From contig NZ_JANKBI010000002.1 in NCBI RefSeq assembly GCF_024622195.1, positions 124,001 through 188,000 of the forward strand: a DNA stretch of 64,000 nt. Reading direction: 5' to 3'. The translations under genes were made by a program, and so were the position numbers. Of the stretch, positions 18,049 through 26,653 are shown piece after piece. The stretch comes from Murimonas intestini (lineage in GTDB: Bacteria; Bacillota; Clostridia; Lachnospirales; Lachnospiraceae). Position 1 is the first letter of the stretch. Each line of letters starts with the position of its first letter. The notes under the pieces are model-generated. The model saw only the letters and a program-made list of their open reading frames with translations. It was not told the origin of the DNA and ran no database searches.

Positions 18049-18125
18049 TTTTTTGTACCTAAAATTCAAATTCTTTTAACATCCAAAACTTTTCTGTTCA
18101 TTCTCTTAAGATTTCCAAAAGTGGC

Positions 18126-18154
18126 TGTACAAATGAAAATCTCCTTTGTATAAT
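18126..18154 (+). promoter_or_regulatory. Probable promoter of the P-type ATPase gene
   Basis: TGTACA (18126-18131) and a perfect TATAAT (18149-18154) have a 17-base spacer. The -35 matches TTGACA at four of six bases. It lies 125 bases before the ATPase start, leaving an AT-rich leader in which I see no riboswitch. Confidence 0.5.
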
Positions 18155-18279
18155 GGTGGAGATGGATTAAATTACCTGGAAAAAAGTTAATTATTTTTCA
18201 GGTTGATAATTTATTGATTATTATATGGAAGAATACTATATATAAAATAATAATTAACCAAAGAATATGAGGCGATAAA

Positions 18280-20664
18280 ATGGCAGACGGATCTAACCGG
18301 GGCCTGACCAAAGCAGAAGTAGAAAAAAGGATACATTTAGGCCAGGTCAATATTATCAATAACAGTATCTCCAAATCTAAAAAAGAGATTGTTATGACAC
18401 ATACCCTGACATATTTCAACTTCCTGAATTTATTTCTGGGAGTGCTTGTTATTATATCAGGACAATTTAAGAATATCACGTTTATGGGCGTTATCATAGT
18501 CAATTCGCTGATAGGCATAGCCCAGGAGTTTAAGGTAAAGAAGCTGATCGACAAGCTGTCAGTGATCACAGCGTCAAAGGCCAAGGTGATCAGGGACGGA
18601 GCGCTGTTCCAGATTCCCATAACCCAGGTGGTCATGGATGATTTGATGATAGTGGAAAACGGCGACCAGGTCTGCTCCGACGCTGTTGTACTTCAGTCTG
18701 ACGGCATGGAAGTAAATGAATCCATGCTCACAGGAGAATCCAAGCCTGTAAAAAAGAAACCGGGAGACCAGCTGATGTCGGGAAGTTTCCTGGTGGCAGG
18801 AAGCGGTGTTGGACGGGTAGTGAACGTGGGCGAAGACAATTATGCGGCTGTCCTGGCCAGAAAAGCCAAGACTAAGAAGCGTGCCACGTCTGAAATGCAG
18901 CAGACGATCAAAAAAATAATCCAGGTTATCGGTGTGGCGCTGATACCTATCGGAATACTGCTCTATCTCTCCCAGAGCAGAGTGGAAGGCAGCACATTTT
19001 CAGATTCACTTGTCACCACTGTGGCAGGCGTGATCGGAATGATCCCGGAAGGACTTGTACTTCTGACGAGCGTCTCGTTTATTCTGGGTGTGGGGCGTCT
19101 GGCCAGAAAGAGGGCTCTTGTCCAGGAAATGGAAGCTATAGAGGCTCTGGCAAGGGTGAACGTACTCTGTCTTGACAAGACAGGCACTATCACCACGGGC
19201 AAGCTGGAGGTCGTGGAAGTAGAAGGCCTGGGTGATGTGGAGAGTTCTCAGGTGGAGACTGTCATGAATGAGGTGGCTTTTGCTTTTGATGATGTGAACA
19301 ACACCCAGGAAGCCCTGATGAAGAGATTTAAAAAGACCGGAGCATGGTCTGTCTCAGAGAAGATTCCATTTTCTTCAGACAGAAAATACAGAGCGATCCG
19401 TTTTGCGGACAAGGGCTGCTATGTGCTGGGGGCTCCGGAATTTTTAAATAAAGATGATGAAGAACTCTCATTGAAGGTAGAAGGATATTCTAAGGAAGGC
19501 TTGAGGGTGCTGCTGCTGGGCAGCTGTGAGGATATGGATACGGAAGACGGCAGCGTGTCAGGTGTGAAGCCAATGGGGCTGATAGTGATATCAGACTGTA
19601 TTCGCCCGGAAGCCCCGGCCGTGTTTGAATATTTCAGGGACCAGCATGTGGATATTAAAGTTATCTCAGGCGATAACCCTGTGACTGTCTCCCAGATAGC
19701 CGTCAAGGCGGGCCTGGAGGGCGGAGAGCACTTTATAGATGCATCCACTCTTCCGGAAAATTTTGAGGAACTCAAGAGCATGGTGGAGGGCTATTCTGTA
19801 TTCGGCCGCGTGAAGCCGGAGCAGAAGGAGCAGATCATCAGGGCATACCAGGCAAACAATAATGTAGTGGGTATGGTAGGTGACGGTGTCAATGACGTGC
19901 TCGCTTTAAAGGATGCGGACTGCGGCATTGCCATGGCGGCAGGAAGCGATGCTGCCAAGCAGGTGGCACATATCGTGCTGCTGGATTCAAATTTTGCTTG
20001 CCTGAAGAATATTGTAAGTGAAGGCCGTATGATCATAAGCAATATAGAAAGGGTAAGCTCTCTGTATCTGACAAAAACTATCTATTCGGTATTCCTGTGC
20101 ATCATATTTATATTGCTGGAGCGGTCTTATCCATTTATACCAATACAGCTGTCGTGGATCAGTACGGCGGCGATAGGGCTGCCAAGCTTTATCCTGACAC
20201 TGGAGCAGTCAGAATCAGTGAACAGCAACGGGTTCCTGCGGCATGTGTTAAGAGTCGCGCTTCCCTGTGCTCTGACAATGGTACTGAGCATGTGTATGAT
20301 ACAGGGGCTTGTACCGTTCTGGGGCGGTGATGAGATGCTCACTTATACGCTGAACATGCTGATCGGCGGTATGGTAAGTATCATGGTAGTTTACAGGGTG
20401 TGTATGCCGATGAACTGGATGAGAAGGTCACTATTTGCGGCAGTACTCATAATCTTTGCGGCAGGAGTACTGATAGCGCCGGGATTCCTGGGGATCTATC
20501 CTGTATTCCGCTGGGAGATGCTTCTGGCCATCCCCCTGGCATGTATGGTGATAGTCTGTGAAGGCATCCTTTCCAGACTGGTGAAGGAATGTTTTGTCAT
20601 GAAGGAAAAGTTTGTTAAGAAGATCAAGGCAAAGCGTGCTGAGAGGGCAGGAAACCCTGCCTGA
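18280..20664 (+). CDS. Cation-translocating P-type ATPase
   Basis: The 794-residue pump has the actuator motif SMLTGESKPV, the membrane motif IPEGLVLL, the phosphorylation site CLDKTGTIT with Asp299, and the hinge VGDGVNDVLALK. About ten membrane helices are placed as in P2-type pumps. The PEGL motif in helix 4 is like calcium-type and CtpE-like pumps and unlike the CPC motif of heavy-metal pumps, so a calcium or other light cation is the best guess. It has its own promoter and terminator and lies directly before the potassium-uptake operon, so a joint role in ion balance is possible but not shown. Confidence 0.85.
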   Translation: MADGSNRGLTKAEVEKRIHLGQVNIINNSISKSKKEIVMTHTLTYFNFLNLFLGVLVIISGQFKNITFMGVIIVNSLIGIAQEFKVKKLIDKLSVITASKAKVIRDGALFQIPITQVVMDDLMIVENGDQVCSDAVVLQSDGMEVNESMLTGESKPVKKKPGDQLMSGSFLVAGSGVGRVVNVGEDNYAAVLARKAKTKKRATSEMQQTIKKIIQVIGVALIPIGILLYLSQSRVEGSTFSDSLVTTVAGVIGMIPEGLVLLTSVSFILGVGRLARKRALVQEMEAIEALARVNVLCLDKTGTITTGKLEVVEVEGLGDVESSQVETVMNEVAFAFDDVNNTQEALMKRFKKTGAWSVSEKIPFSSDRKYRAIRFADKGCYVLGAPEFLNKDDEELSLKVEGYSKEGLRVLLLGSCEDMDTEDGSVSGVKPMGLIVISDCIRPEAPAVFEYFRDQHVDIKVISGDNPVTVSQIAVKAGLEGGEHFIDASTLPENFEELKSMVEGYSVFGRVKPEQKEQIIRAYQANNNVVGMVGDGVNDVLALKDADCGIAMAAGSDAAKQVAHIVLLDSNFACLKNIVSEGRMIISNIERVSSLYLTKTIYSVFLCIIFILLERSYPFIPIQLSWISTAAIGLPSFILTLEQSESVNSNGFLRHVLRVALPCALTMVLSMCMIQGLVPFWGGDEMLTYTLNMLIGGMVSIMVVYRVCMPMNWMRRSLFAAVLIIFAAGVLIAPGFLGIYPVFRWEMLLAIPLACMVIVCEGILSRLVKECFVMKEKFVKKIKAKRAERAGNPA

Positions 20665-20700
20665 AGGCATCAAACAAAATAGAAAATAAAAGATAAGAAA

Positions 20701-20743
20701 AACCTGGCTCTTGGGGGAAATGCCCTGCGGAGCCAGGTTTTTT
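20701..20743 (+). terminator. Rho-independent terminator of the P-type ATPase gene
   Basis: AACCTGGCTC (20701-20710) pairs perfectly with GAGCCAGGTT (20730-20739), followed by TTTT. It isolates the ATPase gene from the potassium operon. Confidence 0.9.
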
Positions 20744-20921
20744 GCCGGATGGATGCACAGAGCGCACTTTTGGTAACAGTTGGGCCTTTGTTCTTAACAG
20801 AATCTTTATACAGAGGGCGGAATCTTTATGGTTTCCTAATGCGTAAAAGATCAATATTAGCACGGCCTTAACGCCTGTTTTTTTATAATAGAGACAGGAA
20901 GAGAGAAAGGCGGTGGATATT

Positions 20922-21422
20922 ATGCTGCAGGTATTATTAGTGATAGCAGGAGCACTTATTGTTTTGTTCGGAGGCATGTATATCATGTCAGGGATAGATA
21001 AGTGGCTGAGGGAGGATGGATTTATAAAGGAGGAGGCTGCTCCGGCTGAAAAAAAGAAGGCGGGTGGCAGGGCAGAAGACAGATATGAGATGCTTGTTTT
21101 CGGAAGCACAAGGGAGGCTGAAGAAATCTGCAGGTGTGCGCGGGAATCGAAGCTGAGTGCTGTATTCTCAGACGAGGTTCTCTTCAGAAAAGAGTGGGAG
21201 GACATCAGATATATTGTGGCTGTATCAGATTCAGATCTGGATAATCTTCTTTTATGCAATATAGGGAAGAAGCTGTATAATCTCCAGGGAGCTTTTGGTA
21301 TCTGTTCTTTAAAAGAGAACAGGAAGCTTTTTAAGAATTCCGGGATAAAGATCATTGAGAAAAGGGAAGATATGGGAGAATATATCCTGGGACTTCTGGG
21401 CAGAAGGGAGTCTTTGGCATGA
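20922..21422 (+). CDS. Membrane-anchored degenerate RCK/TrkA-N-like protein
   Basis: The roughly 166-residue protein has one N-terminal helix (residues 3-24, LLVIAGALIVLFGGMYIM) and a cytoplasmic domain. That domain resembles a TrkA-N nucleotide-binding fold: LVFGSTREAEEICRCARES stands where the GxGxxG loop would be, and VAVSDSDLDNLLLCNIGKKL matches the acidic motif and helix of RCK domains. The glycine motif is lost, so NAD/ATP binding is doubtful. ATG 20922 has a better spacing to AAAGGCGG than the GTG at 20913. It overlaps ktrB by 4 bases, so it is probably an extra subunit or regulator of the potassium channel. I do not know a described homologue. Confidence 0.55.
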   Translation: MLQVLLVIAGALIVLFGGMYIMSGIDKWLREDGFIKEEAAPAEKKKAGGRAEDRYEMLVFGSTREAEEICRCARESKLSAVFSDEVLFRKEWEDIRYIVAVSDSDLDNLLLCNIGKKLYNLQGAFGICSLKENRKLFKNSGIKIIEKREDMGEYILGLLGRRESLA

Positions 21423-22759
21423 AGATGTTCTATAAGAAACTGACCCAGACCCAGATGATAGCTATAGGGTTCTTTTTGATCATAATAACCGGGACACTGC
21501 TTCTTACATTGCCGGCAGCCAGCAGGAGCGGGCAGTCAGCAGGCTTTCTGAATGCGCTGTTTACAGCTACGTCAGCTTCCTGCGTGACAGGGCTGGTAGT
21601 GGGGGATACATTTCAGACTTGGACACTTTTTGGGCAGATCGTGATCATTGTCATGATCCAGATAGGCGGTCTGGGATTTATGACAGTGGGAGTGTTTTTC
21701 TCAATCCTCCTGCGCAGAAAGATCGGGCTGCGCACCAGGGGGATCCTCCAGGAGAGTGTCAATACTCTTCAGATAGGCGGTATTGTGAGGCTGGTGAAGA
21801 GGATAGTCATAGGAACGGCTGTCTTTGAGGTCACAGGGGCTGTACTTCTATGTACCAGGTTCATACCCCGGTTTGGATGGGGCAGAGGGATCTATTATGG
21901 TATCTTCCACTCCATTTCGGCTTTCTGCAATGCAGGGTTTGACCTGATGGGAGAGGGGGCGCCGTATGTCTCATTTACTGGATATGCGGATGACTGGGTG
22001 ATCAATATAACTATCATGGCTCTGATCGTCGTAGGCGGAATCGGATTCCTGGTCTGGGACGATATTTATACTAATAAATGGAAAATCAGGAAATACAGGC
22101 TACATACAAAGATCGTGCTCAGCGCGACAGGTGTTCTTATTTTTGGCGGGGCCGCCCTGTTTTTATTATTTGAGAACAGTCATCTGATGGATGGCATGAG
22201 TGTGCACGGAAAGGTCTTAAGCTCCCTGTTCAGCTCTGTAACGGCCAGGACAGCAGGTTTTAACACGATTGATACGGCAGCTCTGCAGGAGAGCAGTAAA
22301 ATGCTGACGATCATACTGATGTTCATAGGAGGCAGCCCCGGTTCTACAGCCGGAGGTGTAAAGACCACCACAATGGTGGTGCTTCTCATGTATCTGAAAG
22401 CAAATGTAAAAAAGGAGAACAGCTGCAACATATTTAAAAGAAGCCTGGAGGCAGAGACGATAAAAAAGGCAAGCGCAGTATTCTGTACGAACCTGTTCCT
22501 GGCAATAGCTGCGGTAGTGGCGATAACCGCGATCCAGCCCATAAGCCTGACAGATACAGCATTTGAGGTATTTTCCGCCATAGGCACGGTTGGGATGTCC
22601 ACCGGGATCACAAGGGAGCTGACAGCTGTATCCAGGTGTATCATCATTTTCCTGATGTACTGCGGTAGGATAGGGAGCCTTTCATTTGCACTCTCCTTCA
22701 GGAGCAATAAAATAATAACACCTGTTTCACAGCCTGTAGAGCGTATAACAATTGGCTGA
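21419..22759 (+). CDS. ktrB: KtrB/TrkH-family potassium uptake protein
   Basis: The 446-residue membrane protein has the four pore-loop repeats of the TrkH/KtrB family with filter-like segments ATSASCVTGL, FCNAGFD, TARTAGFN and GTVGMSTGI. The length fits KtrB rather than longer TrkH proteins. It imports potassium (sodium-coupled in many Ktr systems), gated by the cytosolic KtrA ring. The ATG overlaps the upstream gene's stop (ATGA), and ktrA follows 19 bases after the stop. Confidence 0.9.
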   Translation: MKMFYKKLTQTQMIAIGFFLIIITGTLLLTLPAASRSGQSAGFLNALFTATSASCVTGLVVGDTFQTWTLFGQIVIIVMIQIGGLGFMTVGVFFSILLRRKIGLRTRGILQESVNTLQIGGIVRLVKRIVIGTAVFEVTGAVLLCTRFIPRFGWGRGIYYGIFHSISAFCNAGFDLMGEGAPYVSFTGYADDWVINITIMALIVVGGIGFLVWDDIYTNKWKIRKYRLHTKIVLSATGVLIFGGAALFLLFENSHLMDGMSVHGKVLSSLFSSVTARTAGFNTIDTAALQESSKMLTIILMFIGGSPGSTAGGVKTTTMVVLLMYLKANVKKENSCNIFKRSLEAETIKKASAVFCTNLFLAIAAVVAITAIQPISLTDTAFEVFSAIGTVGMSTGITRELTAVSRCIIIFLMYCGRIGSLSFALSFRSNKIITPVSQPVERITIG

Positions 22760-22778
22760 CAAAGAGAGGAGATTAAAT

Positions 22779-23432
22779 ATGAAGACAATACTTATAATAG
22801 GCATGGGGAGATTTGGCCATCATCTGTGCAAGGACTTTTATAAGCTGGGCAATGAAGTGATGATAATAGACAAATGCCAGGAAAAGGTGGAGGACCTTCT
22901 GGCATATTCCACAGCCGCAAAAGTAGGCGACTGTACAAATGAAGAAGTGCTCAGAAGCCTTGGGATCGGGAATTTTGACTTGTGTTTTGTATGTATAGGT
23001 TCGAATTTCCAGAGCAGCCTGGAGATTACCAGCATGGTAAAGGAGATGGGCGGCAAGTATGTCATCAGCAAAGCCAGCAGGGATATACACGCCAAATTTC
23101 TTTTAAGAAACGGAGCGGATGAGGTGATCTATCCTGACAGGGATATTGCAGAGAAGCTGGCTGTGCGCCATAGCGCCGACCATGTATTTGACTATATAGA
23201 GCTGACAAAGGGATATTCTATTTTCGAGATCCCTCCCATGCACAGCTGGCTGGGAAAAAGCATAAGGCAGGTAGATATCCGGGCTAAATTCCATGTGAGC
23301 ATCCTGGGGATCAAGAGAGATGGAAATCTTGAGCTTATGCCCCATGCTGACTATATCCTGCGTGATAAAGAGCATCTTATGGTTATCGGGAAGAAGGAAG
23401 ATATTGACAGAATATTGGCAAATATGCGATGA
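22779..23432 (+). CDS. ktrA: KtrA-type RCK regulatory protein
   Basis: The 217-residue cytosolic protein has an intact Rossmann loop (IIGMGRFGHHL, GxGxxG), an acidic residue at the end of strand 2 (IIDKCQEKVEDL), and a C-terminal TrkA-C domain (about 135-217). It binds ATP/ADP or NAD(H) and gates KtrB; the C-domain often binds c-di-AMP. GAGGAG precedes the ATG at 22779. Unlike the degenerate RCK protein at 20922 it keeps all nucleotide-binding features, so it is the main regulator. Confidence 0.9.
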   Translation: MKTILIIGMGRFGHHLCKDFYKLGNEVMIIDKCQEKVEDLLAYSTAAKVGDCTNEEVLRSLGIGNFDLCFVCIGSNFQSSLEITSMVKEMGGKYVISKASRDIHAKFLLRNGADEVIYPDRDIAEKLAVRHSADHVFDYIELTKGYSIFEIPPMHSWLGKSIRQVDIRAKFHVSILGIKRDGNLELMPHADYILRDKEHLMVIGKKEDIDRILANMR

Positions 23433-23471
23433 CGTGTTATGATAGGGGAAAGTTAAAAAAGGAGCAGAGAG

Positions 23472-24884
23472 ATGAAAAAGCTTATCCGGCACCCACAGGT
23501 GGTCTATATAGCGCGCCTTCTTGTCATTATGACTGCGACAACTGTATTCTCCATCTGGCTGAGTAATTTTGGTATAGGAAAAGAAAATACGCTGATGGTA
23601 TTTATGGTAGGAGTACTGCTTACAACCACTTGTACAGGGGGATACCAGTACGGTATAGTTGTGTCTGTTATCAGTGTCATGATCTTTAATTATTTTTTTA
23701 CTGTTCCCCTGCATACCTTTGCCATCACAAATACGAATGATATAGTCCTGATCTTCTTTTTCCTGACAGCGTCTGTTATCTCATCAAGCCTGACAGTCCG
23801 GTTCCGCAAACAGCTGGAAATAGCTCAGAAGAATGAGCAGACTGCCAGGCTTTTGTATGAGATGTCAGAAAGCTTTATCAATGTAACAGGCAAGGATAAT
23901 ATCATCCAGCTGGGTATCCGCTATATCTATGAGCACACAAAGTATGAGAGTGCGGTGGAGCTGCAGGATGAGACTGTGGTGGACGGGTCTAACGGGAAAT
24001 ATACGTCAAAGGATTACATGATGGTGCCGATCATTGGGCTGACAAAACAGATTGGTGTCCTGAAAATATATAATCATAACCAGGGCCTGACGACAGAGCA
24101 GGAGCTTCTCATCAAGACGGCGGCAAATCAGATCGGAATCGCTCTCGACAGAGAGCTTATTTATTCTGAACAGGAAAAAATTAAGCTGGATATGGAGCGG
24201 GAGCATATGAAGGGCAGTATGCTGCGCAGCATATCCCATGATTTCAGGACGCCGCTGACAGGGATCATCGGGGACTGCGGCCTCATTCTGGAGTCTGACG
24301 GACAGGATATGGACAGTATCCGGCAGCTGGCAGGGGATATTGATGAGCAGGCGGCATGGCTCATGAAAATGATGGAAAATATCCTGAATATGACTAAGAT
24401 CGAGAGCGGCAAATTCGAGATCACCAAAGAGCAGGAAGTGATAGAGGATATTGTTTATGAGGCAGTGCGCCATGTAGCAGGACTCCAGGAGCACAGGAAA
24501 TTCACGCTGACCATGCCTGAAGAGATACTCCTGGCTGAGGCGGATGGAAAAATGCTTGTACAGGTCATTATAAACCTGCTGGATAATGCCATGAAGCATA
24601 CACAGGAAGGGGGGAGGATATCCCTCTCTGTGTCCTGGCGGAACGGCAGGGCTTATGTGCAGGTGGAGGATGACGGGGACGGTATATCAGATGATATGAT
24701 GGGACATCTTTTTGATGAATTTACTACAAGCTCAGAAGGAGGATCTGACCAGGTCAGAGGTATTGGACTTGGGCTTGCCATCAGCAGGGCTGTGGTCACT
24801 GCCCACGGAGGTGAGATATGGGCGGAAAACAGGCTTGAGGGCGGAGCCAGATTTATATTTTGGATAAAAGCGGAGAAGGTTTGA
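23472..24884 (+). CDS. KdpD-like sensor histidine kinase without the KdpD N-terminal domain
   Basis: The 470-residue kinase starts with the four-helix DUF4118 membrane module of KdpD (about residues 10-110), then a GAF-like region, a dimerisation box with His256 (SISHDFRTPLTG), and an ATPase domain (NLLDNAMKHT, VEDDGDGIS, GIGLGLAISRAV). It lacks the large N-terminal KdpD/Usp domains of classical KdpD. It follows ktrA by 39 bases with AAAAGGAG before the start and precedes a KdpE-like regulator, so it probably senses potassium or turgor to control this operon. Confidence 0.85.
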   Translation: MKKLIRHPQVVYIARLLVIMTATTVFSIWLSNFGIGKENTLMVFMVGVLLTTTCTGGYQYGIVVSVISVMIFNYFFTVPLHTFAITNTNDIVLIFFFLTASVISSSLTVRFRKQLEIAQKNEQTARLLYEMSESFINVTGKDNIIQLGIRYIYEHTKYESAVELQDETVVDGSNGKYTSKDYMMVPIIGLTKQIGVLKIYNHNQGLTTEQELLIKTAANQIGIALDRELIYSEQEKIKLDMEREHMKGSMLRSISHDFRTPLTGIIGDCGLILESDGQDMDSIRQLAGDIDEQAAWLMKMMENILNMTKIESGKFEITKEQEVIEDIVYEAVRHVAGLQEHRKFTLTMPEEILLAEADGKMLVQVIINLLDNAMKHTQEGGRISLSVSWRNGRAYVQVEDDGDGISDDMMGHLFDEFTTSSEGGSDQVRGIGLGLAISRAVVTAHGGEIWAENRLEGGARFIFWIKAEKV

Positions 24885-24887
24885 TTG

Positions 24888-25583
24888 ATGGAAGATAAGA
24901 GGACGATCCTCATAGTTGAGGATGACAAATATATCATAAATTTTATATCTATGAGCCTGAAAAAGGAGAATTACAGGTATTATGCCGCCAAATCGGTGGA
25001 GGAGGCAGTCAGTCTGTTTTATGCCAACCAGCCGGATCTGATAATACTTGATCTGGGCCTGCCTGACGGGGACGGGATAGAGGTGATAGAGCGGGTACGG
25101 GAGAAATCCCAGATTCCCATAATAGTCGTGTCTGCCAGACAGGAGGAGCAGGAAAAGATCAGGGCGCTGGATATGGGGGCAGATGATTACGTGACTAAGC
25201 CCTTCTATATGGGGGAACTGATGGCGCGCATAAGAGTTGCCATGCGCAAGCATATACAGGTGCCCGGCAGTCAGATGAAAGAGGATGTATTCACATGTGA
25301 TTATTTAAGTGTGGATAATGAAAAAAGGAAGGTTTTCATAGACGAAGAGGAGATACATCTTACGCCTATTGAATTCAGGATACTGAACCTTTTGATCGCA
25401 AACAGGGGAAAGGTGCTCACACATCACTATATCATGGATGAAATATGGGGAAGCACGGAGGGCGTGGAGTCAGGAAATCTGAGAGTTTTCATGGCGGGCC
25501 TGAGAAGGAAGATAGAAAAAGAACCGGCGCACCCCAGGTTCATCCTGACGGAAGTGGGGGTTGGGTACCGGTTCTCATCCTAG
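24888..25583 (+). CDS. KdpE-like OmpR-family response regulator
   Basis: The 231-residue regulator has a receiver domain with the acidic pocket (VEDDK), phospho-acceptor Asp55 (LILDLGLPDGDG) and the Lys of VTKPF, followed by an OmpR/PhoB winged helix (HLTPIEFRILNLLIANRGKVLTH). The ATG at 24888 lies 3 bases after the kinase stop. It is the last gene of the potassium operon and converges on the yitT-like gene. No kdpFABC genes are present in the window, so its target is probably the ktr operon itself. Confidence 0.88.
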   Translation: MEDKRTILIVEDDKYIINFISMSLKKENYRYYAAKSVEEAVSLFYANQPDLIILDLGLPDGDGIEVIERVREKSQIPIIVVSARQEEQEKIRALDMGADDYVTKPFYMGELMARIRVAMRKHIQVPGSQMKEDVFTCDYLSVDNEKRKVFIDEEEIHLTPIEFRILNLLIANRGKVLTHHYIMDEIWGSTEGVESGNLRVFMAGLRRKIEKEPAHPRFILTEVGVGYRFSS

Positions 25584-25596
25584 CACAATAATTAAA

Positions 25597-26460
25597 TCAG
25601 TCGTTTGGACGCTGGTAGAAGCGTCCTGTTATCTGGTCGGTCCTGATGGAGTTGATAAATGCATGTTTATCCTCCTGACGGACTTTATTTACTATAGTCT
25701 TGACTTCATCGCTGGAGACTACTGAGTAGACCATCTTTCTCTTTTCCTGTTCATAGCAGCCTGTCCCTGTGAAAATAGTGGCGCCGTGATTAGTATTGTC
25801 TGCAATTATGTGGTAGACCTCATTCGGGTGGTCAGTGATGATGAACAGTGTGTGCTTCTTATACCTCTGATGGAGCATCTGCACTATCTGGGTGGAGGTG
25901 TACTGGAAAATGATAGAATACAGTGCTTTATCCCATCCAAAGAGTACGCCGGCTACAAGAAGCATGGCAACATTTCCAAGGAGCATGTAATTCCATGTGT
26001 CGATCCCGTGCTTTTCTGAAAAAAAGATGACCAGGATATCCGTGCCTCCTGCACAGGCCGCGCCTATCAGACAGAGGCTCATGGCGAAACCATTGATGAT
26101 ACCGCCGAATACGGCTATCAGCAGGACATCGGAGGTGACCACAATGGAGGGGATGAGGTCCGTAAAAATACCGGTCAGGACGATCATCAGTGTGGTATAA
26201 AAGGTAAACTTTTTTCCAATGACCTTAAATGCAAGGACGATGACAAATGCATTTAAAGTATAGTTGATGACAGAGAACGGAAGAGAAATGTTCAGGAATT
26301 CTTTTCCAATCTTCTGGAGCAGGAGTGTCAGCCCGTTAAATCCGCCGGGATAGAGGCCTCCCGCATGGACGAACGTGTTGATGTTGACTGCCATAATAAG
26401 AGATGCGGCTACAATAAAGACGAGCCGTTTTATATCACTTTTCAGGGCTGAGGTTTTCAT
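25597..26460 (-). CDS. YitT-family membrane protein (DUF161/DUF2179)
   Basis: The 287-residue protein has five or six membrane helices in its N-terminal two thirds (SLIMAVNINTFVHAGGLYPGGFNGL and later AACAGGTDILVIFFSEKHGID are typical YitT blocks). It ends in a cytosolic DUF2179 domain of about 75 residues (LFIITDHPNEVYHIIADNTNHGAT ... VVSSDEVKTIVNKV). YitT proteins are widespread in Firmicutes, and their transport substrate is not settled. AAGGAG precedes the ATG. It is convergent with the KdpE-like gene with only 13 bases between the stops. Confidence 0.85.
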   Translation of the reverse strand: MKTSALKSDIKRLVFIVAASLIMAVNINTFVHAGGLYPGGFNGLTLLLQKIGKEFLNISLPFSVINYTLNAFVIVLAFKVIGKKFTFYTTLMIVLTGIFTDLIPSIVVTSDVLLIAVFGGIINGFAMSLCLIGAACAGGTDILVIFFSEKHGIDTWNYMLLGNVAMLLVAGVLFGWDKALYSIIFQYTSTQIVQMLHQRYKKHTLFIITDHPNEVYHIIADNTNHGATIFTGTGCYEQEKRKMVYSVVSSDEVKTIVNKVRQEDKHAFINSIRTDQITGRFYQRPND

Positions 26461-26567
26461 GTTTCAATCTCCTTTATTCGCACTTTTTCGTTCTTTTATT
26501 ATAGCATAGTACGGCATTTTTTGCCACTGCAATCCTTGATATTTTCGGCAAAGGAGGCATCAGCGTA

Positions 26568-26592
26568 TTACTGTTCACGGAGTGAACAGTAA
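26568..26592. repeat. Palindromic repeat, copy P1
   Basis: TTACTGTTCAC and GTGAACAGTAA form a perfect 11-base inverted repeat around GGA. The same hairpin with 13-base arms recurs at 41294-41322. It lies in the gap between the divergent yitT-like and amidase genes. Confidence 0.8.
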
Positions 26593-26653
26593 TGTGTCAA
26601 CCTGGAAGGTTCCCGCATATGCTGGTTATAAAGAAGTAATTTTGAGGATTATT

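Noticed and set aside
17724..18069. Three overlapping minus-strand ORFs with repeated peptides
   Set aside because: They are translations of the two identical tRNA-Gly genes and their flanks.
20744..20921. Possible c-di-AMP riboswitch before the potassium operon
   Set aside because: The leader is short and the conserved ydaO/kimA elements could not be found by eye; only a weak CCTGT/ACAGG inverted repeat is present.
20624..21355. 243-codon minus-strand ORF
   Set aside because: It runs through a terminator and opposite the RCK-like gene, with no start signal.
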